Below the pieces are notes generated by a model that worked only from the letters and a program-made list of their open reading frames with translations, did not search any database and had not been told where the DNA came from. Below, one piece after another: positions 1 through 8,514 of a stretch of DNA of 64,000 nt. A program made the translations under genes and the position numbers. Numbering within the stretch: the stretch's first letter is position 1; each line of letters begins with the position of its first letter. This DNA comes from Selenihalanaerobacter shriftii (GTDB taxonomy: Bacteria; Bacillota; Halanaerobiia; Halobacteroidales; Acetohalobiaceae): NCBI RefSeq assembly GCF_900167185.1, contig NZ_FUWM01000008.1:79886-143885 (forward strand), given 5' to 3'.

Positions 1-493
1 TTTCTATTCCTAAGTCCTCAGGTGTAACACCTCTTTTTTGAGATTTAGGAATTACAGTCAAAGAACCAGATGTTTCTAAGATAGCAAACTCAACATCAGC
101 AATATTAAAAATACCATTTTCTCGTAACTGTGCCATCAGATCATGGATAGTATATCGTGAATTCTTCATCTCATTTTCTACTATTTCTCCATTTTTAATT
201 AAAATACTGGGACTACCATTCAATATTTTCCTCATCTTCTCACTTTTTAATGAAAAAAATGATATCAAAATCTGAAATCCACTTAAAGATAATATAGGTA
301 CAATAGCATGAATAAGTGGTGCTTGATGATCCTCAATTAAAATAACACCTAATTCTGCTATCATTAAGGAAACTACTAAATCAAAAGGAGTCAATTCTCC
401 TATCTCTCTTTTTCCCATCATCCTAACAGATAATAGCGTAAAAACATAAATAAAGACTGTTCGCCAAAACATAGTAATAATTTCTTTAATCAT
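1..493 (-). CDS. DUF421 (YetF/YrbG-like) membrane protein, C-terminus beyond window
   Basis: The reverse strand reads from an ATG at 493 through about 164 codons and runs off the window edge. The N-terminus has hydrophobic segments separated by the family-like stretch SVRMMGKREIGELTPFDLV, then ILIKNGEIVE and a soluble part with DVEFAILETSGSLTVIPK. This pattern is typical of DUF421 proteins: about three membrane segments followed by a cytoplasmic alpha/beta domain. In Bacillus such proteins are linked to spores and the cell envelope, but the biochemical role is not settled. An AAGGAGTG ribosome site lies just upstream. It is partial only because the window ends; no defect is seen. Confidence 0.85.
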   Translation of the reverse strand, partial: MIKEIITMFWRTVFIYVFTLLSVRMMGKREIGELTPFDLVVSLMIAELGVILIEDHQAPLIHAIVPILSLSGFQILISFFSLKSEKMRKILNGSPSILIKNGEIVENEMKNSRYTIHDLMAQLRENGIFNIADVEFAILETSGSLTVIPKSQKRGVTPEDLGIE

Positions 494-771
494 CAACTTA
501 ACACTCCTTACCAAGTTAATAATTTATTAGTATAATTAATTATTAATCGAAAAATACTATAAATGATAAGGAAGTGATTAATAATAAAAAGTAGTAAAAA
601 TAGTATCTGTATATTCTTAGTAATATATACTATATAATTGATTATTACCTTCTAGAATATTAATCACCATATTCTATCTATTTGATTAGCTAAGTTACAC
701 ATTAATAGCAGATGTTGAATAATATAAAATTAAGTCTTTATATCCATTAACATATAAAAAGGGGTGGAAGA

Positions 772-1305
772 ATGAAACCAGTTATTCTTTCTAAATACTT
801 ACAACAAAATAATTTAGAGTTTAAAGAGTTTATCGTACAACTCAAAGAAGAAAAAGCAATTGGAATGAAATACTTTCGCAAGGAAATAGATGACTTAGAT
901 TTAAACTCATATATTCAACTTTACCAATATGCAGTTAAACCTAATATAGAATGTATTACTAAAAATAAAGTTTCCCTAATTCCTTTTCCAATTGAATATC
1001 AATCTTATCAGAAATATAAAAATCAATTCAGATTATTAGAAGAACTGGCCATAGCTAAAATTTCCTATGAAAGAAAAGGATATAGACCTAAACAGATTAA
1101 TATAAATTGTGAATTAATTAAAGAAACTATTCGAGTAATATACCAATATTACGATTACCAGACTCCCAATCTAGGTGAAGAAATTATCTGGGTTGACCTC
1201 AAAACAGATATTTTAAAAACCTTACACTCATGCACTCAAAATAACCTAGACGGTATTGTTGATGGATTAGGAATCAAATATTACCCTGATAAATTTCATC
1301 AATAG
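772..1305 (+). CDS. hypothetical protein, 177 aa
   Basis: This is one of the few plus-strand genes. A GGGGTGGAAG ribosome site stands just before the ATG, and codon use matches the AT-rich surroundings. The protein is soluble and has no signal peptide, membrane segment or motif that I recognise. It is rich in Tyr, Ile and Lys, with a central KYKNQFRLLEELAIAKI helix-like stretch. Its 3' end overlaps the convergent PadR gene by 32 bases, so the two transcripts would be antisense to each other there. A real gene is likely from the ribosome site and length, but the function is unknown. Confidence 0.6.
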   Translation: MKPVILSKYLQQNNLEFKEFIVQLKEEKAIGMKYFRKEIDDLDLNSYIQLYQYAVKPNIECITKNKVSLIPFPIEYQSYQKYKNQFRLLEELAIAKISYERKGYRPKQININCELIKETIRVIYQYYDYQTPNLGEEIIWVDLKTDILKTLHSCTQNNLDGIVDGLGIKYYPDKFHQ

Positions 1306-1660
1306 CAGTTTCAATAATCTTTCTTGCTTCTCTAAATGAACTTTTATATTTAATTTTCATTTTTTCTAAATGGTCTCCACCTTTTTCAGTTAATCTATAG
1401 TATCTAATTGATCGTTTATCTGGTTCAGACCACCAGCTTTCAACATATTCCTCTTCTTCCATCTCTCGTAATAATGGATAGACCATACCTCTAGACGGCT
1501 TCCATCGTGCATCCATCTGGTCATTAATAGTGTCCAAGATTCTTTGACCATACATTTTTTTGTTTCCTTTCAGTAAATGTAAAATATAAATTGAAGTAAA
1601 AGCTGTTGTACTTATCTTAGCTGGAAATTGACGATTTAATTTACCTTTGTATTCTCCCAT
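1274..1660 (-). CDS. PadR family transcriptional regulator
   Basis: This 128-residue protein has a winged-helix fold of PadR type. It contains the signatures LHLLKGNKKMYGQRILDTI and GMVYPLLREMEEEEYVES, followed by RYYRLTEKG, which correspond to the recognition helix, the wing and the strand after it. A short C-terminal helix (to about residue 125) would serve for dimerisation, as in subfamily-2 PadR proteins. PadR proteins usually repress an adjacent transporter or stress gene and their own gene. No obvious target lies next to it apart from the small divergent gene at 1886. The ATG follows AAGGAGGG at good spacing. An inverted repeat lies just upstream of the start. Confidence 0.88.
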   Translation of the reverse strand: MGEYKGKLNRQFPAKISTTAFTSIYILHLLKGNKKMYGQRILDTINDQMDARWKPSRGMVYPLLREMEEEEYVESWWSEPDKRSIRYYRLTEKGGDHLEKMKIKYKSSFREARKIIETAIDEIYQGNI

Positions 1661-1687
1661 AACGTTCCCTCCTTATTTTTTATTTAG

Positions 1688-1703
1688 TAGTCATAACTGA
1701 CTA
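1688..1703. promoter_or_regulatory. inverted repeat, possible PadR operator
   Basis: The sequence TAGTCA-TAAC-TGACTA is a perfect 6+6 inverted repeat located 28-43 bases upstream of the padR-like start, between it and the divergent small gene at 1886. Its position suits autoregulation. It does not match the ATGT-N8-ACAT operator known for some PadR proteins, so the link is inference only. Confidence 0.3.
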
Positions 1704-1885
1704 ATATAGAAGTTACTATACTATTTATAGAAAAATAATATTTATCCTGCTTAAATAAAGGTTATTTTTTTGATTTTGGCTCTATGTCAACAGTCATTTC
1801 CTAATATTTTACAAATAATAGAGGAGATTTGGACAATAATCACTAAATATATTATATAACAATATTTTCTAAAAGGAGGATTATT

Positions 1886-2152
1886 ATGTGGATCAAAAAA
1901 AGAATCAGCAAATATAGGTTTTCAAGGATAGGTTCTTATCAAAGGGCTTTAAATAAAACTTTGAAAATATTTCAAAAAAAGTATGGTAAAAACAAAGTCT
2001 TTCTTACTAATGAAAAAGACAGTTTAAGTAATAACCATCTCTTTTTAAAAGCAAATCTAAAACAAGATGAAATAGAATCTTTTCATAGAACTTATAATCA
2101 AGTAACTAATATGTTTTTTGCCGGTAAGCATAACCAAGAAGTTTCTATTTAA
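1886..2152 (+). CDS. small hypothetical protein, 88 aa
   Basis: The ATG is preceded by AAAGGAGGATTATT, a strong ribosome site. The product is basic in its first half (KKRISKYRFSRIGSYQRAL) and has no membrane segment or recognised motif. It is divergent from the PadR gene, with about 225 bases between them, and its last four bases overlap the end of the convergent Mur ligase gene. The divergent arrangement makes it a possible PadR target, but that is only an inference from position. Confidence 0.55.
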   Translation: MWIKKRISKYRFSRIGSYQRALNKTLKIFQKKYGKNKVFLTNEKDSLSNNHLFLKANLKQDEIESFHRTYNQVTNMFFAGKHNQEVSI

Positions 2153-3585
2153 TCTATTTGGCTAATCATATTCAATGTGATCTCTGAAGCGGTATCCATA
2201 GCATGAGCTCCTAATAATACTATTAAATCACCATTATCAACTTTATTTACTGTTTCATAAAGACATGGCTTTAACCTATTAAAATATCTTAAGTCAATAT
2301 TATTATTTTGTAATGTACTAATAAATAAATCACGTTCTTGTGAAGAGACAATATCATATTGATTGACTAATTTTTCACAACTAGTTATATATAATTCTGT
2401 TACATTTAATCCTGGAATATGCTTACTAATAATCTCTGCATTCTCTTTATTAACTGTTAAACCACGATTACCACGAATTGAATTAATAATATATAAATTA
2501 TTATAATCTAAATCCTTAATTGTGTTAAATACAGCTTGATAATTACCTGGGTTATGAGCACAATCATCTATTACAGTAAATTCCTTATTATAAATAACTT
2601 CTAATCTTCTAAAAAAAGGCTTGAACTTACTCAAGCCTTCTTGAATATTTTCAATATCTAAATCATATAGTAATCCGATAATAATAGTTGCTAATCCATT
2701 ATATACATTATGCTTACCTAATAAACCTAACCTAATCTTAAATCGTTGCGGTTGAATCTTGTTCCCACTTATAGTTGTTAATTCCTGTTGGACGACAACT
2801 GTAAAATGACTACCTGTATTATCGTACTTAAGATTGATAGCTCTCACATCAGATTCCTGACTAAATCCATAAGTAATAACATAAGGTGGAATTTCTCTTC
2901 TAATATCTTCACTATATTCATCATCTATATTTATTAAAGCAAACTTCTCCTCTGAGCATTGTTGAAATAATCTTTTTTTAGTTAACAAATAATCTTCAAA
3001 ATCATTATGTAAATCCAAATGATCTCGAGTTACATTAGTATGTACTACTATATCAAAATCAAGTCCATCAATCCTGTTTAATTTTATTCCATGTGAAGAA
3101 ACTTCCATAGAAGCAATATTTACATTTCTATCTACCATTTCTCGTAAATACTTATGAATCATAACTGCATCTGGGGTGGTTAATTTTGCTTCTTCAATTC
3201 TATCTCCAATTTTAGTTTTAACAGTTCCTAATAATCCTGTTTCAAAATCATTATTAGCAAATAACGATTCAATTAAATGAGTAGTCGTCGTCTTACCATT
3301 AGTTCCAGTTACCCCGATTAAATTTAATTTATTTGAAGGCATATCATAAAATTCATGAGCTAAACGTGCTAAAGTCTCCCGGGCATTAGCAACTTTAACT
3401 ACTGGTACATTAGTATCTTTAATATCTTGTTCTGTATAAATCACTTTTGCTCCACGTTCAATAGCATTCTCTATATATTTATTCCCGTCATCCTTAAATC
3501 CTTCTATTGCTACAAATGCATATCCTGGCTTAACTTCTCGTGAGTCACAAGTAACTCCCGAAATATTATAATCACAGATCTTCAT
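2149..3585 (-). CDS. MurE-like Mur ligase with atypical C-terminal domain
   Basis: Mur ligases join amino acids to UDP-MurNAc-peptides with ATP. The N-terminal domain (GVTCDSREVKPGYAFVAIEG), the P-loop GVTGTNGKTTTTHLIE, MEVSSHGI and the TRDHLDLH motif all match MurE, including a plausible carbamoylated Lys in LLTKKRLF. The third domain is unusual: VIDDCAHNPGNY replaces the usual DYAHTP pattern, NSIRGNRGLTVN replaces the glycine-rich loop, and the DNPR motif that reads the incoming amino acid is absent (the region reads LYITSCEK). It also stands alone, not in a cell-wall cluster. It may be a paralogue acting on another substrate. The start is put at the ATG 11 bases after AAGGAG, not at the GTG inside that site. 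Confidence 0.8.
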   Translation of the reverse strand: MKICDYNISGVTCDSREVKPGYAFVAIEGFKDDGNKYIENAIERGAKVIYTEQDIKDTNVPVVKVANARETLARLAHEFYDMPSNKLNLIGVTGTNGKTTTTHLIESLFANNDFETGLLGTVKTKIGDRIEEAKLTTPDAVMIHKYLREMVDRNVNIASMEVSSHGIKLNRIDGLDFDIVVHTNVTRDHLDLHNDFEDYLLTKKRLFQQCSEEKFALINIDDEYSEDIRREIPPYVITYGFSQESDVRAINLKYDNTGSHFTVVVQQELTTISGNKIQPQRFKIRLGLLGKHNVYNGLATIIIGLLYDLDIENIQEGLSKFKPFFRRLEVIYNKEFTVIDDCAHNPGNYQAVFNTIKDLDYNNLYIINSIRGNRGLTVNKENAEIISKHIPGLNVTELYITSCEKLVNQYDIVSSQERDLFISTLQNNNIDLRYFNRLKPCLYETVNKVDNGDLIVLLGAHAMDTASEITLNMISQID

Positions 3586-3690
3586 AATTGAAGACACTCC
3601 TTTTATTAGAACTAATACTTTAGTTATTGTACCTAAAAAAGATTTAAAATATTATAAAAGCCAGGAAACTAAATTAATATGCATATAAAA

Positions 3691-3720
3691 AAGAGCCCTA
3701 ATTAATAATAGGGCCCTAAC
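3691..3720 (-). terminator. intrinsic terminator after metH
   Basis: On the minus strand a 9-bp stem (AGGGCCCTA paired with TTAGGGCTCT, one G-U pair) closes a short AT loop and is followed by six T residues. It lies seven bases past the metH stop codon and isolates it from the Mur ligase gene. Confidence 0.85.
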
Positions 3721-3726
3721 TATAAT

Positions 3727-6174
3727 TTATATTAACCTCTTAATCTCTCTTACTGCATTAATAGCATTAATAGCATAAGCATCTGCTCCAATCTTATCTG
3801 CATAATCTTGAGTTATTACTGCTCCACCTAAGATTACTTTAACATCTAAATTTTCTGCTTTAAGACGTTTAACTACTTCTTCCATCTCTACCATAGTAGT
3901 AGTCATTAAAGCACTTAAGCCTACTACATCAACTTTTTCTTGCTTAACTGCTTCAATTATTTGTTCATTGGATACATCTTTACCTAAATCTAACACTTCA
4001 TAACCATGATTTTCCACAACTACTTTAACAATATTCTTCCCGATATCATGCACATCTCCTTTAACTGTTGCTAATAACACCTTTCCAGCAGAAGATGTTT
4101 TAATATCACTTCCCAATTCATCTTTTAAATATTTAAATCCTTTCTGCATACTTTCTGCAGATGCCATTAGTTGTGGTAAAAAGTATTCACCAGTTTCATA
4201 CTTATTACCTACTTCTTTAATACCAGGAATTAAAGCTTTATTCATTAACTCATCTGAAGAATATTCCTCTAAAGCATTCTTCAAAATAGATATTATCTCT
4301 TCCAGTTCTCCTTTTAGCACAGCTTCTTTTACCAATTCTAATGATTTATCATTTTGATTTTGCTTCTTATCTGACAGATCAGTTTTTTCAACATCCTTAT
4401 CCTCTTCTTTATCATTAACTTTTCTATCTTGTGTAACCTTTTGTTGTCCTAAAGCATCAATATACTTTGCAGCATTTTGATCTCGGTTAATTAATACATC
4501 TCCAGCTAAAATTGTCTTTTGTAATGCTTCGTCTAAAGGATCTACTATGTAAGCATCCAACCCATATCCTAATGCCATAGCTAAGAAAGTACGATTCAAT
4601 AGTGGCTTCTGCGGTAAACCATAGGAAACATTACTAACTCCTAATACTGTTTTTAATCCTAACTCTTCTTTAACTAGCTTTATAGCATTTAAAGTCTCTA
4701 CTACTTCTGCTTGTTTAGTACTAGCAGTTAGAACTAAAGTATCTATTAAAAGATCCTCCGGTGGAATTCCATAACTTATAGCTTTATTCTTAATTTTTCT
4801 TGCTATCTCCAATCTTCCTTCTGCTGTATCAGGGATTCCATCTTCATCTAAAGTTAAGCAGACCAAAGCTGCTCCATACTTTTTAGCCAATGGTAAAACT
4901 CGATTCAAGCTTTCTTCTTCACCAGTTACAGAATTAATTAAAGCCTTACCAGTAAATGCTTCTAAACCTGCTTCTAAAGATTCAACATCTGTAGTATCAA
5001 TGCAGACCGGCACTCGAGAAGTATTCTGTACTTTTTGTACTACATTTTTCATCATCTCAACCTCATCTATACCGGCTCCACCAACATTAATATCTAAAAC
5101 CTTAGCTCCTGTCTTTATTTGTGAATTTATCTCCTGTTGAACCACTTTAAAACTGTTATTCTTTAACTCTTCAGCTAAACGTTCTTTACCACTAGGATTA
5201 ATTCTTTCTCCAATTATTAAACTCTCACTTTGATCTGATAATTCCATTAACTGAGAGCGACTGGCTAATCTAAAATTCCTAGTTAATTTTGATTTACTTG
5301 GTGTCAGTCCTTGTAACCCTTGGGCAAAAGCCGCAATATGATCCTCAGTCGTTCCACAACACCCTCCAATAATATTTGCTCCTTCTGCTACAAACTTTTT
5401 AATATAAGTAGTCATTTCTTCTGGAGACTTTTGATAAACAGTTTCCCCATCTATTATTTTAGGTAATCCAGCATTAGGTTGAACTATTAATGGCTTATCA
5501 GTAACTTGGTTCAATTCTTTTAAAACATCTAGCAAACCTTGTGGTCCTAAACTACAATTAGCTCCAATAATGTCTGCTCCTAAAGCATCTAATACTACTG
5601 CTGCTATTTTAGGAGTAGTTCCACTTAATGTTCGCAAATTTTCATCAAATGTCATTTGAGCCATGACTGGAACGTTATCACTTACTTCTTTAGCAGCTAT
5701 CACTGCTGCTCTCAATTCTTGTAGACTACTCATGGTTTCTAAGCTTATTAAATCTACCCCTGAATCAACTAAAATAGCAATCTGCTCCTTAAAAATATCA
5801 ATAGCTTCTTCAAAAGTAACATCACCTATAGGAGCTAAAAACTTACCAAATGGTCCTACAGAACCAGCAATATAATTATCTTTTTTAACCTCTTTAGCTA
5901 TCCGTACTGCGGCTCTATTAATTTCTTCTACTTCTTGGGCTAACCCATACTCACCTAATTTAATTCGATTAGCACCAAAGGTATTAGTCTGAATAATTTG
6001 GCTTCCTGCTGCTAAATAATCTTGATGGATTTGCTTTATTATTTCTGGCCTCTTTAAGTTCCAAACCTCAGGAGCCGTATCAGTCTCTAAATCTTCTTGT
6101 TGTAATTTAGTCCCCATAGCTCCATCCAATAATAGTACTTCTGACTCAAGACTAATTAAAACATCTGATTTCAT
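3727..6174 (-). CDS. metH: cobalamin-dependent methionine synthase, short form
   Basis: The enzyme moves a methyl group from methyltetrahydrofolate to homocysteine through cobalamin. Domains in order: homocysteine-binding barrel (residues 1-290) with zinc-ligand cysteines C207 and C272/C273 in GANCS and GGCCGTT; pterin-binding barrel starting at IIGERINPSG near 320; a charged linker near 590-615; the B12 cap helices; and the B12 domain with DVHDIGKN, whose His709 would be the lower cobalt ligand. The protein ends at residue 815, so the SAM-dependent reactivation domain of the 1,200-residue E. coli enzyme is missing, as is common in anaerobes. It is a single-gene unit under a SAM-I riboswitch, with its own terminator. 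Confidence 0.93.
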   Translation of the reverse strand: MKSDVLISLESEVLLLDGAMGTKLQQEDLETDTAPEVWNLKRPEIIKQIHQDYLAAGSQIIQTNTFGANRIKLGEYGLAQEVEEINRAAVRIAKEVKKDNYIAGSVGPFGKFLAPIGDVTFEEAIDIFKEQIAILVDSGVDLISLETMSSLQELRAAVIAAKEVSDNVPVMAQMTFDENLRTLSGTTPKIAAVVLDALGADIIGANCSLGPQGLLDVLKELNQVTDKPLIVQPNAGLPKIIDGETVYQKSPEEMTTYIKKFVAEGANIIGGCCGTTEDHIAAFAQGLQGLTPSKSKLTRNFRLASRSQLMELSDQSESLIIGERINPSGKERLAEELKNNSFKVVQQEINSQIKTGAKVLDINVGGAGIDEVEMMKNVVQKVQNTSRVPVCIDTTDVESLEAGLEAFTGKALINSVTGEEESLNRVLPLAKKYGAALVCLTLDEDGIPDTAEGRLEIARKIKNKAISYGIPPEDLLIDTLVLTASTKQAEVVETLNAIKLVKEELGLKTVLGVSNVSYGLPQKPLLNRTFLAMALGYGLDAYIVDPLDEALQKTILAGDVLINRDQNAAKYIDALGQQKVTQDRKVNDKEEDKDVEKTDLSDKKQNQNDKSLELVKEAVLKGELEEIISILKNALEEYSSDELMNKALIPGIKEVGNKYETGEYFLPQLMASAESMQKGFKYLKDELGSDIKTSSAGKVLLATVKGDVHDIGKNIVKVVVENHGYEVLDLGKDVSNEQIIEAVKQEKVDVVGLSALMTTTMVEMEEVVKRLKAENLDVKVILGGAVITQDYADKIGADAYAINAINAVREIKRLI

Positions 6175-6205
6175 ATTTCCTCTCCTCCTAAATTCTCAAT
6201 GATTT

Positions 6206-6376
6206 AAAAAAGCCTCTTCTCAAATTTGAGAAGAGGCTTTATCTTTTAATCTGTGTCCTCTTCTCTCATCTGTCAATCTTAATAAGATTGCAAGAATTGG
6301 CACCATTTTATTCTAAATGAATACTGGTTGCCGGGCTTCATAGGGCCAGTCCCTCCACCACTCTTGATAAGAGAAT
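6206..6376 (-). promoter_or_regulatory. SAM-I riboswitch (S-box) with terminator, controlling metH
   Basis: Read on the minus strand, the leader has the S-box core: AGAGTGGTGGAGGGACTGGC, GAAGCCCGGCAACC and GGTGCCAATTC. A 10-bp P1 helix joins TTCTCTTATC (6376-6367) to GATGAGAGAA (6270-6261). Downstream, AGCCTCTTCTC folds with GAGAAGAGGCT into a terminator followed by T residues (about 6206-6238). The 3' side of P1 (GAGAAGAGG) can pair instead with CCTCTTCTC, giving an antiterminator. With SAM bound, P1 holds and transcription should stop; when SAM is scarce metH is expressed. This is the standard S-box OFF arrangement. Confidence 0.95.
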
Positions 6377-6484
6377 ATAGTATTAATCATACATAAAGAT
6401 GAAATATATGAATTTTTATCTGTAATTTTATGCAAGTATAACACTTAAATTATTAACTGTCAAGTTTAACTTAAAAATTATCTA

Positions 6485-7507
6485 TTAAAACTTAAGGTTA
6501 GCTGACAAAGCATAATATCCTTCATCATCCATAGCTAAATTGGCATGTAAATTAGCTAAATTTAATCCTAAACCTCCAGTAATTACTTCATCACCATTCT
6601 CCGGTTTATACATACCTGCTCTTAAAGAAAGACCATTAAAGAGAATATTCTTTTCAAAACCTACATGATAGATATCCTCACCATCTTCAATGCTCTCAAT
6701 ATCTGCTGCTATAGTAGCAGATAATGGATAAGGTAATTTAATTGCTGTTCCAGCAGTTACCGTCCGTGGTAATGAGTCATCTAACTTGGCTGGATTAATA
6801 GGCTTCTTATCCCACTCCCAATCTAAATCTGATGTTGCATTCTTAACACTTAAACCAAAATTAACTGCATCTGTCACCTTAGCCATCATTCCTATATCAA
6901 GGCCATAACCTGTAGCTGAAGCTTCACCTTCTTCTGTAGTTCCACTACCACCACTATTATATCCAGTTACGCTATCATATCTACTCCATAACCCTTTTAA
7001 GTTAGCACCAACATATAAAGCACCAATATTCATAGGTGGTTCCAACAACTTAATCCCAGTAGAAATAACTCCTTGTCCATCCAAACGATTCCTTAATTCA
7101 AGATTATCATCATTATTATAAGTAAAAGAATTAGTTAATAATGCACCTATACCAACATTTTTAAAATTAGCATTAAACATCCCATCAAGCCCCATCTGAG
7201 TTGAATTTAAATCATATAATGCCTTATATTGTTCTGGTCCTTCTGGCATATCTAAGACATCTTTAGCATCATCAATAAAATCATCATCAGGATCTGCTCC
7301 AATAGAAAATTCTGCACCAATGAAACCGCTTTGTACCAAGCCAGCTGGATTCCAGTAAATTGCACTGGCATCATCAGCAACTGCAGTAAATGCGCCCCCC
7401 ATTCCGTAAGCTTTAGCTCCATATTTAGGAGTAGCAAAAGCAAAAGTAGTTACTGAAATAACTAATAATAATGTCAATACGACAACTATACTTGTTTTCA
7501 AACTCAT
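6485..7507 (-). CDS. predicted outer-membrane beta-barrel protein (TraF/PorV-like)
   Basis: The first 25 residues form a signal peptide ending near FAFA. The mature protein starts with YGAKAYGMGGAFTAVADD and IYWNPAGL, a signature shared by the TraF/PorV/FadL-type barrel families of diderm bacteria. Later segments alternate in the beta-strand manner, and the chain ends in Phe (YALSANLKF), the usual C-terminal residue recognised by the BAM machinery. The protein is 340 residues long. It is strong evidence for an outer membrane in a spore former. It stands alone, with a GAGGAGG ribosome site. The transported substrate or role is unknown. Confidence 0.75.
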   Translation of the reverse strand: MSLKTSIVVVLTLLLVISVTTFAFATPKYGAKAYGMGGAFTAVADDASAIYWNPAGLVQSGFIGAEFSIGADPDDDFIDDAKDVLDMPEGPEQYKALYDLNSTQMGLDGMFNANFKNVGIGALLTNSFTYNNDDNLELRNRLDGQGVISTGIKLLEPPMNIGALYVGANLKGLWSRYDSVTGYNSGGSGTTEEGEASATGYGLDIGMMAKVTDAVNFGLSVKNATSDLDWEWDKKPINPAKLDDSLPRTVTAGTAIKLPYPLSATIAADIESIEDGEDIYHVGFEKNILFNGLSLRAGMYKPENGDEVITGGLGLNLANLHANLAMDDEGYYALSANLKF

Positions 7508-7605
7508 TTAATTTAAATCCTCCTCTATGCTATATGTGAATCTACCTTCTACTCAATTAATTTCAACATATAGTAACACTTTTCCTGCTAATTCATATTA
7601 GAAAA

Positions 7606-8514
7606 TTATTCATCTTTTAATTCCTCTATTATAACACCTTCAGTAGCTGGTTTGGTAATCTTATAATTAGCTTCAATTCCATGACGAGCAAAAGTCTGAA
7701 CCATAGTCTTTCCCACACTTTCCTCCTGATTTAAAGTCAAAGCAATTATAGATGGGCCTGCTCCACTTAAAGCCACTGCTAAAGCACCAGCCTCTTTAGT
7801 ATACTTAATAACAGAATCCATTCCTGGTACTAAGTCTTGTCGGTAGGATTGATGTAATCTATCTTCAAAACAAGTAGCTAATAAGTCATAATCTTTACTC
7901 ATCAATGAAGCTATTAACAAAGCTACACGACTACTATTAAAAACGGCATCTTCAAAAATAACTTGAGCCGGTAAAACTTCTCTTGCTTCAGTAGTTGATA
8001 ATTTAAAGTCTGGAATACCTACTACTGTACTTAATTTAGGAACATCTAATCTTTTATATATTATCTCCCCATCTTCAGTCATTACAGAAATAACTACTCC
8101 TCCTAACAAAGCAGGAGCTACATTATCCGGATGCCCTTCTATCTTAGTAGCAAAATTTAAAAGCTCATCTGTAGAAAAAGGTTCACCTGCTAAACAATTA
8201 GCTAAGACTAATCCACCTACTATTACTGTAGCGCTACTTCCTAATCCTCGCGATAAAGGAATTTGATTAATTAGATTTATCTCTAAGCCTGCTGGAGAAT
8301 AATCTGTTCGCGAAAAAAGATAATCCATAGCTTGATAAGCTAAATTATTTTCATCAGTAGGTAATTCATCAGCGCCTAAACCTTCTATCTCTATCTTTAA
8401 ACCTTCTTCTCTTTCACGTACTTCTATTATATTATAAAAATCTAATGCCATACCTAAAATATCAAACCCTGGCCCCAAATTAGCAGTAGTAGCTGGGACC
8501 TTTACTCTATACAT
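7606..8514 (-). CDS. thrB: homoserine kinase
   Basis: This GHMP-family kinase phosphorylates homoserine with ATP on the way to threonine. It begins VKVPATTANLGPGFD, carries the ATP-binding motif PLSRGLGSSATV, and has the third GHMP motif ALSGAGPSIIALT near residue 250, at the usual length of about 300. The start is placed at the ATG inside the end of lysC (8-base overlap), three codons after an alternative GTG, because the family usually begins very close to this motif. It is the last gene of hom-lysC-thrB; threonine synthase is not in the window. Confidence 0.93.
   Translation of the reverse strand: MYRVKVPATTANLGPGFDILGMALDFYNIIEVREREEGLKIEIEGLGADELPTDENNLAYQAMDYLFSRTDYSPAGLEINLINQIPLSRGLGSSATVIVGGLVLANCLAGEPFSTDELLNFATKIEGHPDNVAPALLGGVVISVMTEDGEIIYKRLDVPKLSTVVGIPDFKLSTTEAREVLPAQVIFEDAVFNSSRVALLIASLMSKDYDLLATCFEDRLHQSYRQDLVPGMDSVIKYTKEAGALAVALSGAGPSIIALTLNQEESVGKTMVQTFARHGIEANYKITKPATEGVIIEELKDE

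Noticed and set aside
5663..5875. Plus-strand open frame opposite metH
   Set aside because: It is the shadow of a strongly conserved minus-strand gene, has no ribosome site and no recognisable product.
7252..7443. Leu/Met-rich reverse frame inside the outer-membrane protein gene
   Set aside because: It is an out-of-frame reading of the signal-peptide region; the main frame has the signature motifs.
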